Assembly: GCA_027943335.1 (NCBI GenBank)
Contig: BSBK01001578.1
Location: 803,501-867,500 of the forward strand
Source: Chamaecyparis obtusa
Taxonomy: Eukaryota; Streptophyta; Pinopsida; Cupressales; Cupressaceae
Direction of reading: 5' to 3'
DNA: 64,000 bases
Positions 11,510-23,828 of this stretch are shown one piece after another. Every line of letters begins with the position of its first letter. Position 1 is the first letter of the stretch. A model generated the notes under the pieces. The model did not search any database and had not been told where the DNA came from. It was given only the letters and a program-made list of their open reading frames with translations. The translations under genes were made by a program, and so were the position numbers.

Positions 11510-12583
11510 TTTCTTTCTTAGAGGGCTCCACAAGGTTTTTAAAGTCAAAAGGTTGAAATGAATTGAAAATGACCCTTCTGGCCTTTATATAGCTTTTGAC
11601 CTAATTTTCAAAACTACTTTGTTTTTCACAAAAATTGCACCCTTGGCTAATTTTGACGTTCTGAACCCATTTTCGGGATCAAAATCAAAATATGAGATCA
11701 TTTACTATGTCAAAATCATGATTTAAAAATTTTCGGGCCCAGGAAGGTCTACTACTTGCATCATCGACCTTCAATCATCATAGAAATCTAGAACTCAACT
11801 TAACTGATTATCTTACATCAAACTATCAAAATTTCAACTTCGTCAACTATGGTCAATTCATGGTTTAACCTAGTCAAACTTGGTCTCTAGGAGCTCCAAA
11901 CGATGCAGAATGCATTCTCGAACGTGTACAACCACTTCTCAAATCAATTAACATGCTTCTAAAACTACAACGCTGACTTTTCTTGTCAGATTTTGATTTT
12001 CATCCCGAAGGAGGCATGGTATTGCACATCATTCAAAGTCTGTAATCTAATCTAAAATCATATCTTTCCTCAGTAATCAAGACAACAACCATGTCTAGTT
12101 GCTGATTCATCAAAATACCTCATCGTTTGGGGCAAATCAATCATCTCTTGGGGCATATCAGATTCATCGAGATCCATATCAATCTGGTATTCTCTTAATC
12201 TTTTAAACTGTATCAGTTTTTTGTAACCATCGGTTCATTAGAGTTATTTCCTTGGTTCTTTCGTAACTGAAGGGTTCATATGTGATACCAATGTGATTCT
12301 TATCGACAATTGGGTCTAGAATCGGTCACTCACTTTTTCGCAATCATAAGGTTCAGAATCAAGCGTTTTGACACTTTTGCGCAATCATCGGTTCATTGCT
12401 GTTATAGTTAACATTATCTTTGGTCATTTAGGACCTAATATCTTCAAATCTTTCAATCAATTTTTGTCTCATATCACAGTTTCTGTCTCATATCAATTTC
12501 AATTTCAAATGTCAGTTTCAACATCATACACAGAATGTCTTTGAACCACTGTGCTTTGCACAGTAATTCAAAGAGGGGCAAAA
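11510..12583. other. Interval between antisense gene start and LTR
   Basis: No gene is seen. This region would contain the promoter of the antisense PMD gene. Near 12225-12420 a phrase around cggttcatt recurs three to four times. It ends in the polypurine tract caaagaggggcaaaa just before the LTR. Confidence 0.45.
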
Positions 12584-13780
12584 TGTAATACCCCAAAAAT
12601 GGGCTATAGGTTCATTAACCTCCTGCATCTTCAAATCGAATGAAATCGACATCAAAGTCCTAACCTAAGGCACATCGACACATTATTGAATCTTAATTGA
12701 TTATCCTAAATTCTGCATCGGGGAATATTCCTTATTCCTATTTATCATAATTATCTTTAATTTACTGATTATTTGGCAATAAATCTTATTTATCCTAAAG
12801 TTTGATTAATTGAATATTCTAAATATTTAATTAATTAGATTTAATACTGCCACTTAATTATTTAATTAGATTTAATTATATTTATTCCTAAATTATATTA
12901 TTTAATTCTGATAATAAATCATTTATCCTATGACTAATTGATTAAATTCTTATTTAATTAATTAAAGTCAATTGTCAAATTTAATAATATAGTTTTTGAA
13001 TAAAAATTTGATTTAATAATTGATTGACTCATAAATCAATTGTTTTATTTTTAAATCAGTTAAGTTGAGGATAAATCACTTTATTTATTTATTTAATTCA
13101 TAATTATTATGCACATTCAAAGAGCAGTTAAACTTTAAATCATAAAATCAATGCAAGTTGTTAACTTTTGGAAACTCAACATCTATTTTAAATTCAAAGT
13201 TGATCTAAACTTTTGATTTGAGTTAATTAGCTATTTTTGCATGATTTTTTGTGAATTAATTATCTTTAATTCCTTGTTGACTCAAAAAATAAACCTGAGT
13301 GATTTATGGCTTTTTTCCATGCATCCCCAAAGCCCTAGATTTCTATAAAATCAAGGCTCAGCTCTTCATAATTGATCTCACAAGTTTGCATACTTACTCT
13401 ACCAAAATTAATCCACGAATTTGCACAATCACACTGGTGAATTGATATCTGAAGAATTGAAGCTTCTTGCGAATCAACAACTTTTGTGAGATCAATCTTG
13501 TTTTAAATTCATTGTAGTTTCATATTTCATACCATTGTTAGCTTAATTTGCATATCAGTTTTTCATATAGAATAGATTCATAATTAATTTTTTATCATCA
13601 TAAATTGCACAAAAAAACTAAAAAAATATAGATTAATTTGCATTCATCTCATATCTAGATTCTGCATTCAAATCCTTAATTTAGGTGTCGTCAAGGTCAC
13701 TGATCTCGGTCTAATATGAGAATACCATACTCGCACCTACTAGAAGGCAGTAAATCACCTGGTTAGCTATATTGTTCTTG
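12584..13780 (+). repeat. 3' LTR of the Tat element (right end approximate)
   Basis: A polypurine tract (aaagaggggcaaaa) is followed at once by TGTAATACCCCAAAAATG, a common plant Ty3 LTR start. The body is A/T rich with many taattaat words. A TATA box (tctataaaatcaagg) lies at about 13341, placing transcription start near 13370. The terminal CA cannot be placed because the other LTR is outside the window, so 13780 is an estimate. Confidence 0.65.
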
Positions 13781-13865
13781 TTTGCATATTTTGATTTTTA
13801 ACTAGCCTCTAATGTTTTACTGAAGTGTTGTGTATACAGCTAGGTACAAAATTCACACACACAAC

Positions 13866-14462
13866 ATTTAATATTTATTTGCAATGGAAGCTGACTTGGC
13901 TTAGGAGTTAATTGTTTCTTCCAGCCGACTTGTGGTTGAAGATTAGTATTTAAGGAGTGTTTGGGTTGTTTTTTAGGGGTAGATTGGTAGAGATAGAAGA
14001 TTAGATTTGGATCCTGTGAGATCTTGAAGATCATATTTATTTATGATATTTTGTAATAGCAGAGCTAGTGGTTTGCATGCTTGGAGACAAGGAGATTTCT
14101 TAGAGGCTTGCGAGCTCAAGTTCAGATTTGTCTTAGGGTTTCCATCAGTTGCTAATTATTTTTCAGAGCTGGACTAGTTGGAAGATTGTAGAAATACTTT
14201 GATTTTATTTGGCCCTAACTCTGAAGGCCTTACAGTCGGGCATTTTAATGAAAAATCAGTTGAAAATATTGTCTTGTTGTGTTATTCTACATTGTGGTGT
14301 TTGGCTGCATGTGAGGACTATCCTTAATTGGATCCTCCTTACTTGCCCTACATCACCATCACAATCTGGAGAATGTGGATTTCCAAATGAGGGAACATGG
14401 AGGTGTGAATATAGAAGTAGAAGGTAATGATCCCATGGAAGAAGATCACAATGATCAAGATG
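13866..14462 (+). repeat. Direct repeat copy 1 (~600 bp) upstream of the CACTA transposase
   Basis: This segment runs from catttaatattt to cacaatgatcaaga and is repeated at 14902-15498 with modest divergence. Its end encodes the same start of the acidic transposase N-terminus (NIEVEGNDPMEEDHNDQ) as copy 2. A tatttaaggagtg TATA-like box lies in both. It may be a partial duplication of the 5' region of the CACTA gene, or LTR sequence fused to it. Confidence 0.8.
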
Positions 14463-14901
14463 TTCTTCCAGCCTATGAGAACATCTTTTCGAACCTGGGG
14501 TGTCTGATGTAGGGGCATTCTAGGGTACTTAGTGAATCTAGATGGTGATGTGTTATTTTGTTTCTATGTTACTCGGTTGCAGCTTTAACCAATGGTCTTG
14601 ATTATTGAAGGGAGCTCGGTCGTTGAAGGAACTCAGTGAATCCTCTTGTGCTTGGTGAAACTTGTGCTCGATAATGTTTGTGTTGCTCAGTGTTGCTTGG
14701 CGTGGTCGATTGTTTCACTGGTGCTCAGTTTTTTCTATAGCACTCGGTAGTTATGGTTTACCAACTGGAGTTCTTGGTGATTTGGTTGGCCGACTTGGTG
14801 CATTTATTGTTGGTAGCTTTTGTTGTATTCTCCTATGTAGATCTAGAGGCCAACATGGAGAATTAAATGTTTGTAAGGCTATTTGAGAGCTAACTATTGT
14901 T
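14463..14901. other. Unique spacer between the two direct repeats
   Basis: No gene is seen. A possible LTR-like start, TGATGTAGGGGCATTC, lies at 14504. The spacer holds several ctcggt/ctcagt words. Confidence 0.35.
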
Positions 14902-15498
14902 GCATTTAATATTTGTTTGCAATGGAAGCCGACTTGGCTTAGGAGTTAATTGTTTCTTCCAGCTAACTTGTGGCTGAAGATTAATATTTAAGGAGTGTCT
15001 GAGTAGTTGTTTAGGGGCAGATTGGTAGAGATAGAAGATTAGATCTGGATCCTGCGAGATCTTGAAGATCATATTTATTTATGATATTTTGTAATAGTAG
15101 AGCTAGTGGTTTGCATGCTTGGACAAAAGGAGATTTTTTGGAGGCTTGCGAGCTCAAGTTCAGATCTACCTTAGGGTTTCCATCAGTTGCTGATTGTTCT
15201 TTAGAGATGGACTAGTTGGAAGATTGCAGAAATACTTTGATTGTATTAGCCCTAACTTGGAAGGCCTTACAACTAGGCATATTAATGAAAATTTAGTTGA
15301 AAACATTATCTTGTTGTGTTATTCCACATTGTGGTGTTTGGCTACATGTGAGGATTGTCCTTAATTGGATCCTCCTTACCTGCCCTGCTTCACCATCACA
15401 ATCTAGAGAATGTGGATTTCCAAATGAGGGAACATGGAGGTGTGAATATAGAGGTAGAAGGTAATGATCCCATGGAAGAAGATCACAATGATCAAGAA
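14902..15498 (+). repeat. Direct repeat copy 2 (~600 bp), runs into the transposase coding region
   Basis: Second copy of 13866-14462. Unlike copy 1, it continues without a break into the acidic repeat and the rest of the CACTA transposase, so this is the copy linked to the gene. Confidence 0.8.
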
Positions 15499-18400
15499 GA
15501 TCATGATGATCACGATGATCAAGATGATCATGATGATCAAGATGATGATGATGCAGATGCAGATGACCTTGATGTACCTATACTTGAGAAGGCATATGAG
15601 CCCCTATATGAAGGCTCCCAAATAACTCTTCTTGTCATTGTATTGTTGTTGGTGAACTTGAAGGTTATGAATGGTTTATCCAACATAGCAATGACATGTA
15701 TGTTAAGGTATGTCATCTTTTTTTATTTTTTTAGTCGTAATTCCCTTACAATTAACAAAGGGTGAATCACGTAGCAATTAATATTCTTTATATTAAAAAA
15801 TTATATTTTTGGTCGTAGGTTGATAGGTGAGTTTTTTTTACCACCACCAAACATTCTACCTCGCTCGTACCGAGAATTATCTGCCATTATGAAAGATATT
15901 AGAATGGAGTATCAAACAATACATGCATGTCTGAATGATCATATTATATATCATAAACAACATGAATTTGCAACAGAATGCCTTGATAGTCATATTAGTA
16001 GATATTGATTAGATCAAATAACAAAAAAGGTGCCTCGCAAGGTTCTTTGGTATATTCCCATTATTCTACGTCTGCAATGATTATTCGGGTGCAATAGTTT
16101 GGCACAATTTATGGATTACCATGCATGCAATAGAAGTTGAGATGACATTATGTGAATGCTTGCAGATGGTTTGACATTTAAGGAAATAGAGGAAACTTGG
16201 CCACACTTTAAAGAACCTCGTAATCTCAAGCTTTCATTGGTAGTGGACGATGTCAATCCGTTTTGAGAGATGAGATTTGTTTACTCGGTGTGGCCTATTT
16301 TTATTGTCAACAATAACATTTCTTCTTGGATATCCATAAAGAGGGAGCACATAATGTTGGCAATGATTGTTCCAGGTATTTTTTTCATTTAATAGTCATC
16401 TAAATTAATTTATTAAAAATTATCCATCAAAATGGTAATAATAATTATGTAATATTTTTGTTCATTCAACTAGGTAAGTACCAAGTTAAAGATATCAATG
16501 TATATATTGAGTCCCTTATCGACGAGTTGATGGTGTTATGGAATGGGTCACTATGTATGACATCTCTAGACCAATAGGACAAAGTCAATTTCAATTCCAT
16601 GCAATGCTTGTATGGACAATACATGATGTCCTTGGGCTAACACATTTTTGTGGTATGTTCTCTTCTTAACACCTCTTTTTTAGTATGTTATAGTGCTAAC
16701 ACAAATTTAACATATTTAATCCAATTATACATGATCTTGTAGGTCTTTAGACAAAGGAAAAATTTGCATGTCCAGTTTGTGGTCCAAAGATGAAATCTTG
16801 TCATTCAAAATTTTTAGGAAAGAAGGTGTTTGATGAGCATAGACACTTTCTCCACAGAAATCATAAGTACCGAATTACTGAAAAACATATTTTCAATGGG
16901 AAAGAAGAGACTATATCAAAGCCATAGAGAATGACACCTCACCTATGGAAGTTGGAATACAATAAAATAAATTGTTGAGGTAATGTCATTCCATCTGATA
17001 GTTTTTATTTAAAATTTATATTTTGATATTGTGTTTTGTTTATTGATGATGTAATTGATGCCCGCGAAGGTCGTCAAGGCATTAATGACCAACTTACAAA
17101 AATATTAAAAAGTTATCCTACACAATTTAGTAGGTTTTCGTACTACGAGAAACTTTCAATCATGTATTTATTTGATGCTATGCATATTGGAAAAAATGTA
17201 ACAGAGACATTATGGAAAATATTGGATGGAAGGCGTGACAAAGACAAAATTGTCAAAAAATTTAGTGACATTGAAGAATCCAACCATGCAATAAAAAATG
17301 TCATTCGATCAAATAACAATGGAGACCATATTGATACAAGTGCCCTTGGTTATTGTTGGAGTAGCAGAGCAATGCTATAAAAGAAGTTATAAAAAAAAAT
17401 GATTTCCCATAGGATTTGTTGTGAACATAAACAATCTCATATCAAAGAAAAGTGAATTTGGGTCAGGGATGAAAACACATGATTGACATACATTTATTAA
17501 GGTAATTCATGTTATTTTGTATTCACTATATATTTGTATACTACATGTAATTTTCATTGCATTCTTTTATAAAATATTGATAAGATCATTTTACAAATAT
17601 TACAGTTCATTCTACCTCTATCTCTCCCACACCACTTTAACAACAGTGTCAAACAAGTTATATATGATCTTAGAAAATACATAGGTGGTTTTCATCAAAA
17701 GAAATCAATAAAGAAGATAAAAAATATTGGAAGAAAAAAATTCCTCATCTTATGTGTGAAATACAAAAGTGTCTACCTTCAACTTTTTCTGAAACACAAG
17801 AACACTACCTCATACATCAAGTTGAGGAGATTGAATTATGTGGACCCGTAAAAACTAGGTCAATGTGGATGGTTGAGAGGCACTTGAAATTTTTGAAAGG
17901 CTTGGTTCAACAGAGAGCACATCCTAAGGGTTCTATGGTGGAAGGATATATGGTATACTAGACCATGGTGTACATTAGTGAATATCTCATTAACAAACTT
18001 GAAGGGGAGTACTTGATGGGAAAATGTAGATTGAGGAAAGTGAGAGGTAAATATAAGATGTTATTGTAGTTAATTAATTTTTATAAATCTTCAATATAAG
18101 TTATTTGTAATTGGTCTATTTTTTTTATACAGTTAATTGAGAGTGGGATGCAATACATTTGTATATTGCGAACAATCTTGATTGGATGACGGTATGGATT
18201 GAACGATGTCAACAAAATAGTTTCTCATTAACATGAGAAGGTGTTGCTTCATTGGTTAGAGAAGCTCGTCGTAATGGAGATTCTAATGTTACACCAATGG
18301 TAATTGATCTAGCATATGGTTTAAGAGGTAGAGAGGTACGTAAAAATTTATTAATGATCATGACCCATATGTTTCATATCAACTCATGATGTAAATAATT

Positions 18401-19009
18401 TTCACACGCTTAAAAAATTGATGGTCAAGCACCACAAAGCTATGTACTATCATGACCACAAATTTCACATAAAAAAGTTGGATGACACGAAGAAAACTTG
18501 TGATTCTGGGATAAATGCAGTCTTCGAGATCACTAATATATCATCTAGAAATGACATACATCATCAACAATCTCAAAATTGATACTATGACACCTTGGAT
18601 GATATAATTGAATGTGACTTTAAATCTTTCAAATTAGTTCTATTCATCATCAAATGGTACAGGCTATGACTGAATCAAAATGATCCTGATAGAATTGTTA
18701 TTCAACATGATAATAGATTTACAATGAGTAATACAAGGTCATTTGAGCCAATTGGAGATGAGCCCTATGTTCTTCTAAGCCAATGTGAGCAAGTGTTTTA
18801 CTTAAAGGTTCCACATAAATAGGGTTGGTCATTTGTTGTTAGACATAATCCAAGAGGAAGGCCGATAAAGTATAATGTTATGGAAGAAGAAGATATTGAA
18901 GATGATGAAGAAGATGGTGGTGGTGGTGGTGGTGGTGATGATGATGATGATGATGATGATGGCAATGATGATGAGATGGATGAAGAAGATGATCAATGCC
19001 ATGATTGAA
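15421..19009 (+). pseudogene. CACTA TNPD-like transposase (Transposase_21, DUF4218, DUF4216)
   Basis: An acidic His/Asp-rich N-terminus (15.5 kb) joins through a GT-AG intron (15708-15818) to LPPPNILPRSYRELSA and HACLNDHIIYHKQHEF. The Transposase_21 core follows (LKLSLVVDDVNPF, YSVWPIFIV, KDINVYIESLIDEL; intron 16376-16473), then FACPVCGPKMKSCHSK with HRHFLHRNHKYR, and FDAMHIGKNVTETLW. DUF4218 is read at 17750-17960 (ELCGPVKTRSMWMVERH) and DUF4216 at 18570-18850 (DEPYVLLSQCEQVFYLKV). The protein binds and cuts CACTA ends in the nucleus. Frameshifts (about 16543 and 17730) and many TGA or TAG stops fitting CGA or CAG make it inactive. Confidence 0.88.
18912..18975 (+). repeat. (GGT)n(GAT)n triplet repeat in the transposase
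   Basis: A ggt run followed by a gat run codes poly-Gly then poly-Asp at the acidic tail of the transposase reading frame. Confidence 0.95.
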
Positions 19010-19237
19010 ATTACAAGGTATGTGATTTAATTATTTATATATATTTATATTGATTAGTATATATATTTAATATTGATTTATTGATTTCAATTCTATTGAC
19101 TACATATTTATTGTGTTCAATTCTAATGATTACAACATATGTGATTTATAATTACTAATGTTTTGCTTATGACGCTCAATTAATTGCTACTAATGCATGT
19201 ATATATTTTGTTTGATTGTCACCATTTCTACAAACAG

Positions 19238-19790
19238 GCAATTGACTACAGACATCGTCACCCCTTCTGTTGAGGATCTTCCACCCCTTCTGTTGATGAT
19301 CTTGCATTCCATATATAAGGTAAAGGTAATTTGTTCATGTTTACGATCTTGCATATTGTTCATGTTGTCTTCTACGTTATTTGTAGCATATGTGTCATGC
19401 AATTTTTAGCTAACTTAAGAAATATGATTAACATATATAGAAAATTTAACCCTTTTGGTGGGGATCTGCACAATGACATGGATCAACAGGTATAAGTCAA
19501 TAAATAGACATAATTTTCTTATATTCTTCTTGTTTATCACTGAGCATGTATGTTATAAATATACATATTATATAATCAAATAATGTGTCCAATAATCGAC
19601 ACAGAAAGTTTGACATGTTATATTCTTCTTGTTCATCCTTTTATATGATTCTTGTTTTTGTGCCTTTCCTTCACTTTCAACTTACATTTTATATCTCCCA
19701 CGTATAGACAAAGAAGAACCATATGGTTCATGACTCTATTCAAGACTTGATTATTCTATATATATTATTTAATTATTATCAAAATTCTAT
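19238..19790 (+). other. Possible small exons linking transposase to SET block
   Basis: Segments flanked by AG and GT occur at about 19238-19320 and 19441-19490, and another near 19709-19741. The first keeps phase with the end of the transposase exon (ACAAG/gtatgt at about 19018) and contains a 23 bp tandem duplication (caccccttctgttgaggatc and its variant). If real, the SET domain would be the C-terminal part of the transposase transcript. This is inference from splice-like signals only. Confidence 0.3.
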
Positions 19791-19796
19791 TTGAAG

Positions 19797-20617
19797 CGGG
19801 GACATGACAATATCTCATTTGATGGATTGCAGAACCCACCAAATAGGTACTTGTCAGATCTATCTATATCGAATGAGGGAAATGCGAGAATGGTAGATGA
19901 AAGTTCTACATGTAGTACAACTAAAATAGGGAGATCAACTAGAGGTCAAAAGATTAAAAATAATTCAATAAACGCATGCAATTTTTCCTTGCTAAAGGGG
20001 GGTCATGTTCTTATGATGATGAGACTAAAGATGACATCAATGTGCCCTTTCGGTACACACATCTTGAGAAAGAATGGGTACCCAATGAGCTACCTCCAAT
20101 TAACACTAATTTTTGTGTTAATGAGAGGATATATCACATAGCTCCATCCTCATTGCATGGTTTGGGCCTATTTTCCATGGATAGAATAAAAGTATGTTAC
20201 AAAAAAGCTATTGAATTGATGGAGTATGTCGGACCTTGTTACAATTACAATGATTGGATGCAGATTGTTCAATATAAAAAAAGTATGCGTAGGTATGCAC
20301 TATCAACAAATTATATACAATGGAAAGAAAATGATCAAAGTAAAAGATTTTCTATGTACATTGATGGGAGACCAAAAGTAACAGGGAATATTGTGATTTT
20401 TATAAATAGTGTGCGACCTTCCTCAACTAATAAGTAACCCAATTGCATATTTGAGGCCCGTGAGGGGAATCATGTTTTTGTATGTGCGATAAAATCAATA
20501 AGTGCAGGGGAAGAACTGCTAATAGATTACCATTTAAATCGCATAGATACAAAAAAAAGTTACTATCATGAGGGTGATAAGTACTATAGAACATTTAAAC
20601 TAACCTCAAGTTTATGA
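19797..20617 (+). pseudogene. SET domain (histone-lysine methyltransferase-like) inside the CACTA element
   Basis: The frame reads IAPSSLHGLGLFSMDR, IELMEYVGPCYNYNDW, MRRYALSTNYIQW, NIVIFINSVRPSSTNK, PNCIFEAREGNHVFVCAI and SAGEELLIDYH. These match SET order: the (H/R)G(L)GLF entry, a FIN-S substrate and cofactor loop (usually FINH), the PNC strand, and the GEELLIDY end with the catalytic-region Tyr. No pre-SET or post-SET cysteines are seen. Breaks are one TAA (20435-20437, just before PNC, likely CAA) and a frameshift in a G run at about 19997. SET enzymes methylate lysines on histones or other proteins in the nucleus. It lies between transposase blocks on the same strand, so it is probably cargo. 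Confidence 0.8.
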
Positions 20618-20705
20618 CTCCAATATACCATTTTATTAATAAGTTTTTTTTGCTAAGTCTATTACTTTCAGTTAGTTGAAGTTTTTATATTTAATCTTTG
20701 TCACA

Positions 20706-21300
20706 GGATGACATAGATCCCCCACATGATAGAGGCCGCGGGGATGCTCCTCACACCCATTCTTCAGTAACGGTAAACCTTATTAAAATTGTACAAATTA
20801 GATAGTTGAAAAATGTTATATTATTATGTTATTTTTTTAGGGTTTTGGAGTTATTCTGATAGTTTTACTGATATTCTTGTCAGAATTTAATGTTCAGGAT
20901 AAGGGAAAAGAACTTGCAACAATTGAGGCAATAGCTATAGATACAGATGAGGATATCCCAGAAATCCCCAATATAATAAATACGGTGAAGAAAAAACTAA
21001 AAAGAGTCAATGCAAAAATTATTAGTATTTTGGAAGATGCAAATCCAGCTGAGGAGATGCTGAAGAGGATAGATGAATTTATGGCGCAAGGACATCATTT
21101 TTAAGTAAGTAGTAATGAATCTTTAGTTATAACAAAAGTTCAATAAAGGTTTATAGTTTATACTCTTTTATGTCGTGAACTAAAATATGTATGTGTTCTT
21201 GTTACAGGATTTTTTGCTTGCTCAAGTACTTGGTCATGGACATCGCGATGAGGCTGGTACTAGCAGAGCTCTGACCACCTCACATAAAATAATCCTTAAG
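20706..21300 (+). pseudogene. Unrecognised small exons between SET and TNPA blocks
   Basis: AG-GT bounded pieces give DDIDPPHDRGRGDAPHTHSS (20707-20772), then a longer frame at 20877-21104 (DKGKELATIEAIAIDTDEDI, followed by a Lys-rich coiled-coil-like stretch and MLKRIDEFMAQGHHF), then LLAQVLGHGHRDEAGTSRA (about 21209-21275). They could be N-terminal exons of the TNPA-like gene or the tail of the SET transcript. I recognise no domain. Confidence 0.4.
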
Positions 21301-21403
21301 TTGACAAGTTAGAAGGAATTTTTTCTTTGGAACATTCAACAACTTCTTAAGTTAACTCTTACTTTTATTATTTTAGAATGTCTTTTCTAACAATGTATTG
21401 TTC

Positions 21404-22117
21404 AGGTGATCAAGTGCAGGCGACTCCTCCTAGGAGGTTGGTCGACGTCCATCTGAGATTTCCAAGTGCAATGTCGACAACAAGGGGAATGCAAACATCG
21501 ACGCCTTCATGATCTATGCCTAGTAAATCCTTGTTTTGCTATATTTGGTTGTGTTAATTATGATTTGATAATTTGTACTTTAATCTTGGGTGCATCTCAT
21601 AGTGGATTAATTTGTGGAGTAGGAGATACACTGGCACTATCTGTTATGCCAGATACAGATCAAAGTACTTGTATTGGTGATAATTCACCATCATTTCTTG
21701 GATGTACCCATATTTCTAGCACGGGAGTTATGCATACGTCATTATTGATTGACGATAAAGAATTGATGCCTTGAAAATGTCCTAAGCTTCTAGGTACTTT
21801 AAAATTATTATTATTTATATTGTAATATGCATTTACCTATTCATAACAAGTTTTGGATTGATGATCCCATGACATTTTTTTCAGGAAATGATTCCTTTTA
21901 TAAGACGCTTTATGACTTCACATTGAAGATATTCTTGCCCACCATACGTACAAGGTGGAACATCATAAGTGAACTAACCCTATCCCACTATTTTTATTTC
22001 ATATCATTAATTGGTACAATATTTTTCCTTTCATTCAGGCCTTTTCTTTTACTATATTCAAGGTACACGACTTTAGTTAATTTTTCTATCTAACAATTTT
22101 GTGTTTTTGGACTTAAA
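21404..22117 (+). pseudogene. Degenerate upstream part of the TNPA-like gene
   Basis: Fragments such as LRFPSAMSTTRGMQTSTPS (near 21450) and LALSVMPDTDQSTCIGDN (near 21630) are open over short distances between splice-like signals. They lie in line with the TNPA block but match no family I recognise. Confidence 0.3.
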
Positions 22118-23409
22118 AGGTGGAACTTGCAAGACAAAAAATTAAAAGATCAACTCATTAAAGATTTAGAGCATGAGTTTGGTAGTAATATTTCTGAGAA
22201 GAAAATTTTAGAGAAAGCTGCCAAACATCTTAAGACTGTGAGGGAATCATATAGAAGGAGTCTTGTCTAGAACCCAAAGTATGAGTGTCCTCCCTTTATT
22301 CCTGTGAGGGATTGGGATGAGTTCATTTTGGATGCAAAGGAGAAAGGGGATGCTCAAAGAGGAATTACACCAGAAAATGAGAGAAGAAGCTATGCAATAG
22401 TATTAAATACTATTAGAATGTAATAATGCACTAATTAGTGATCTTTATATCTATATCATCTAACATATTTCAAACTTTTCATAGGTTGTAGGACACATCA
22501 AAGGCAACAAAGGCGAGACTGGAAAAGATTGGGCAGCACAAACTTGGCTCTGGTGGATATTCAAAAATTAAAGCACAAATTTTAAGTAGCAGTAAATGAA
22601 TTCCAGAGAAAAAATATTAATAAAATGCAAATAATTTTGTTTAATAAAAAATGTAGGGCTCAGAATTTAATTTAGAGGCCATGGTAGAACACAAAAAAAT
22701 TGCCTTCAAGGAAGGCTATTAAGTCATGACTGAATGCCTACGTCAAGCTTCCACTGGCCCAACCCAAGAGTCTCTTGCATCATGTGAACAGGTAAATATG
22801 CCAAAAAAAATATATTTGAAATTGAATACTTGAGCAACAATCTATTTGATAATAATGTGCATGACATTGCAATGCAGCCTCCTAATCGTAACATAGAACC
22901 TATGCCGCATGATGAAGGCCCTGATGTGCATCGTAGTATCAATGGAGGTGTTCATTTTCTATTTAAAATTAATTATGTAATTATTAATACAATTTAACAT
23001 CTTAAATTGAAATTGGTGTAACCTTTTTTGTGTATATTTTAGAGCATATAGAACGTCATGTTGAACGAGTGGAGGATGTTCAGAGTGATCACCAGGTAGA
23101 TCATGTGGCACATTTAGGTAAAGAAAATCTATGTTTTGTTCTTTTAAATTTCTTTTTTGATTTATAGTTCTTTTAATTAATCAAATACTTGTAACACTAA
23201 TATAAAATGGTGTGAATTTAACCCATGACATAGTTGTTATTGCAGCGGACCCCTCTTTGGCACAATAGCCTCCTGTTCTTGAATAGATGAGGAGGAGACA
23301 TGTGTTGGCATTAGAATCAATAGAGGAGGGGAATGATGAGGATATTGATGCTCCGCTTAGCCGTTACCTTAGAAAAATGAGCAAGAAACCAACAAAGAAA
23401 TTATTGTAA
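22118..23409 (+). pseudogene. CACTA TNPA-like protein (Transposase_24 type)
   Basis: Exons separated by GT-AG introns read DKKLKDQLIKDLEHEFG, HLKTVRESYRRSLV, PPFIPVRDWDEFI (22118-22400); KARLEKIGQHKLGSGGYSKI (22495-22585); FNLEAMVEHKKIAFKEGY (22658-22790); and a basic end PLSRYLRKMSKKPTKK stopping at 23407-23409. The DW motif and the late HKxGSGGYSKI block are typical of plant Transposase_24 proteins, which bind subterminal repeats and help transposition. Stops at about 22269 (TAG), 22722, 23266 and 23284 fit CAG or CAA. Confidence 0.75.
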
Positions 23410-23828
23410 TTAACATTTTTTGCTAATGAAAGAACGTTGTCTTAATGTATGTAATTTTGTACTAGTAAATGTTGATGAATGATGTGTTAATGAATTATTC
23501 ATGAATGTTGCGTGTTAGTGAATTTTATGTGTTAATGAATGTTATCATGTGATTATAATGATTGAATGTTATATTTCAAAAATGGATGAATGAATGAATG
23601 TTATTAGATGTTAATGGGGAATTTAGAGTGATGTTAGGGGGGGGAGGGGCCAAATGAGCTTCCACCTTCATGTGGTTGGCCTTGTTAAGTAGAGAATATT
23701 AAACTATTCTTGAAACCAAGTGAAGCTCAAACTAAGCAATATTTTACTTCTTAAACATTTTCATCAACCAATCTGCATCACCATGTTCATCAAATTAGAT
23801 TTATAGATAAGAGAGTGAATGGGGAATT
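23410..23828. other. A/T-rich 3' flank of CACTA block
   Basis: Repeated words around gttaatgaatgtta and tgaatgttat fill 23460-23610. They may be CACTA subterminal repeats. No TAGTG terminus could be assigned. Confidence 0.3.

Larger units (their letters stand above)
1..13780 (+). mobile_element. Tat-lineage Ty3/gypsy LTR retrotransposon, 5' end outside window
   Basis: The order gag, protease, RT, RNase H, second RNase H, integrase on the plus strand defines Ty3/gypsy, and the second RNase H after the first is the hallmark of the plant Tat lineage. After integrase come about 2 kb of noncoding DNA, an antisense plant mobile domain gene, a polypurine tract (aaagaggggcaaaa) and an LTR start at 12584. 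The 5' LTR, primer site and gag N-terminus lie before base 1. The right end is approximate because no second LTR is available to define it. That all parts belong to one element is inferred from order and orientation. Confidence 0.75.
15355..23409 (+). mobile_element. Degenerate CACTA (En/Spm) DNA transposon carrying a SET domain
   Basis: Three coding blocks follow one another on the plus strand: a TNPD-type transposase (15.4-19.0 kb), a SET domain (19.8-20.6 kb) and a TNPA/Transposase_24-type protein (22.1-23.4 kb). Exons are joined by plausible GT-AG introns. I did not find the CACTA termini or the 3 bp target duplication, so the outer limits are those of the coding parts only. The 3' region after 23409 has repeated gttaatgaatgtta words that might be subterminal repeats. 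Confidence 0.8.

Noticed and set aside
14504..15340. Copia-type LTR starting TGATGTAGGGGC
   Set aside because: No terminal CA, primer site or target duplication could be placed, and the supposed interior is CACTA coding sequence. Kept only as an alternative.
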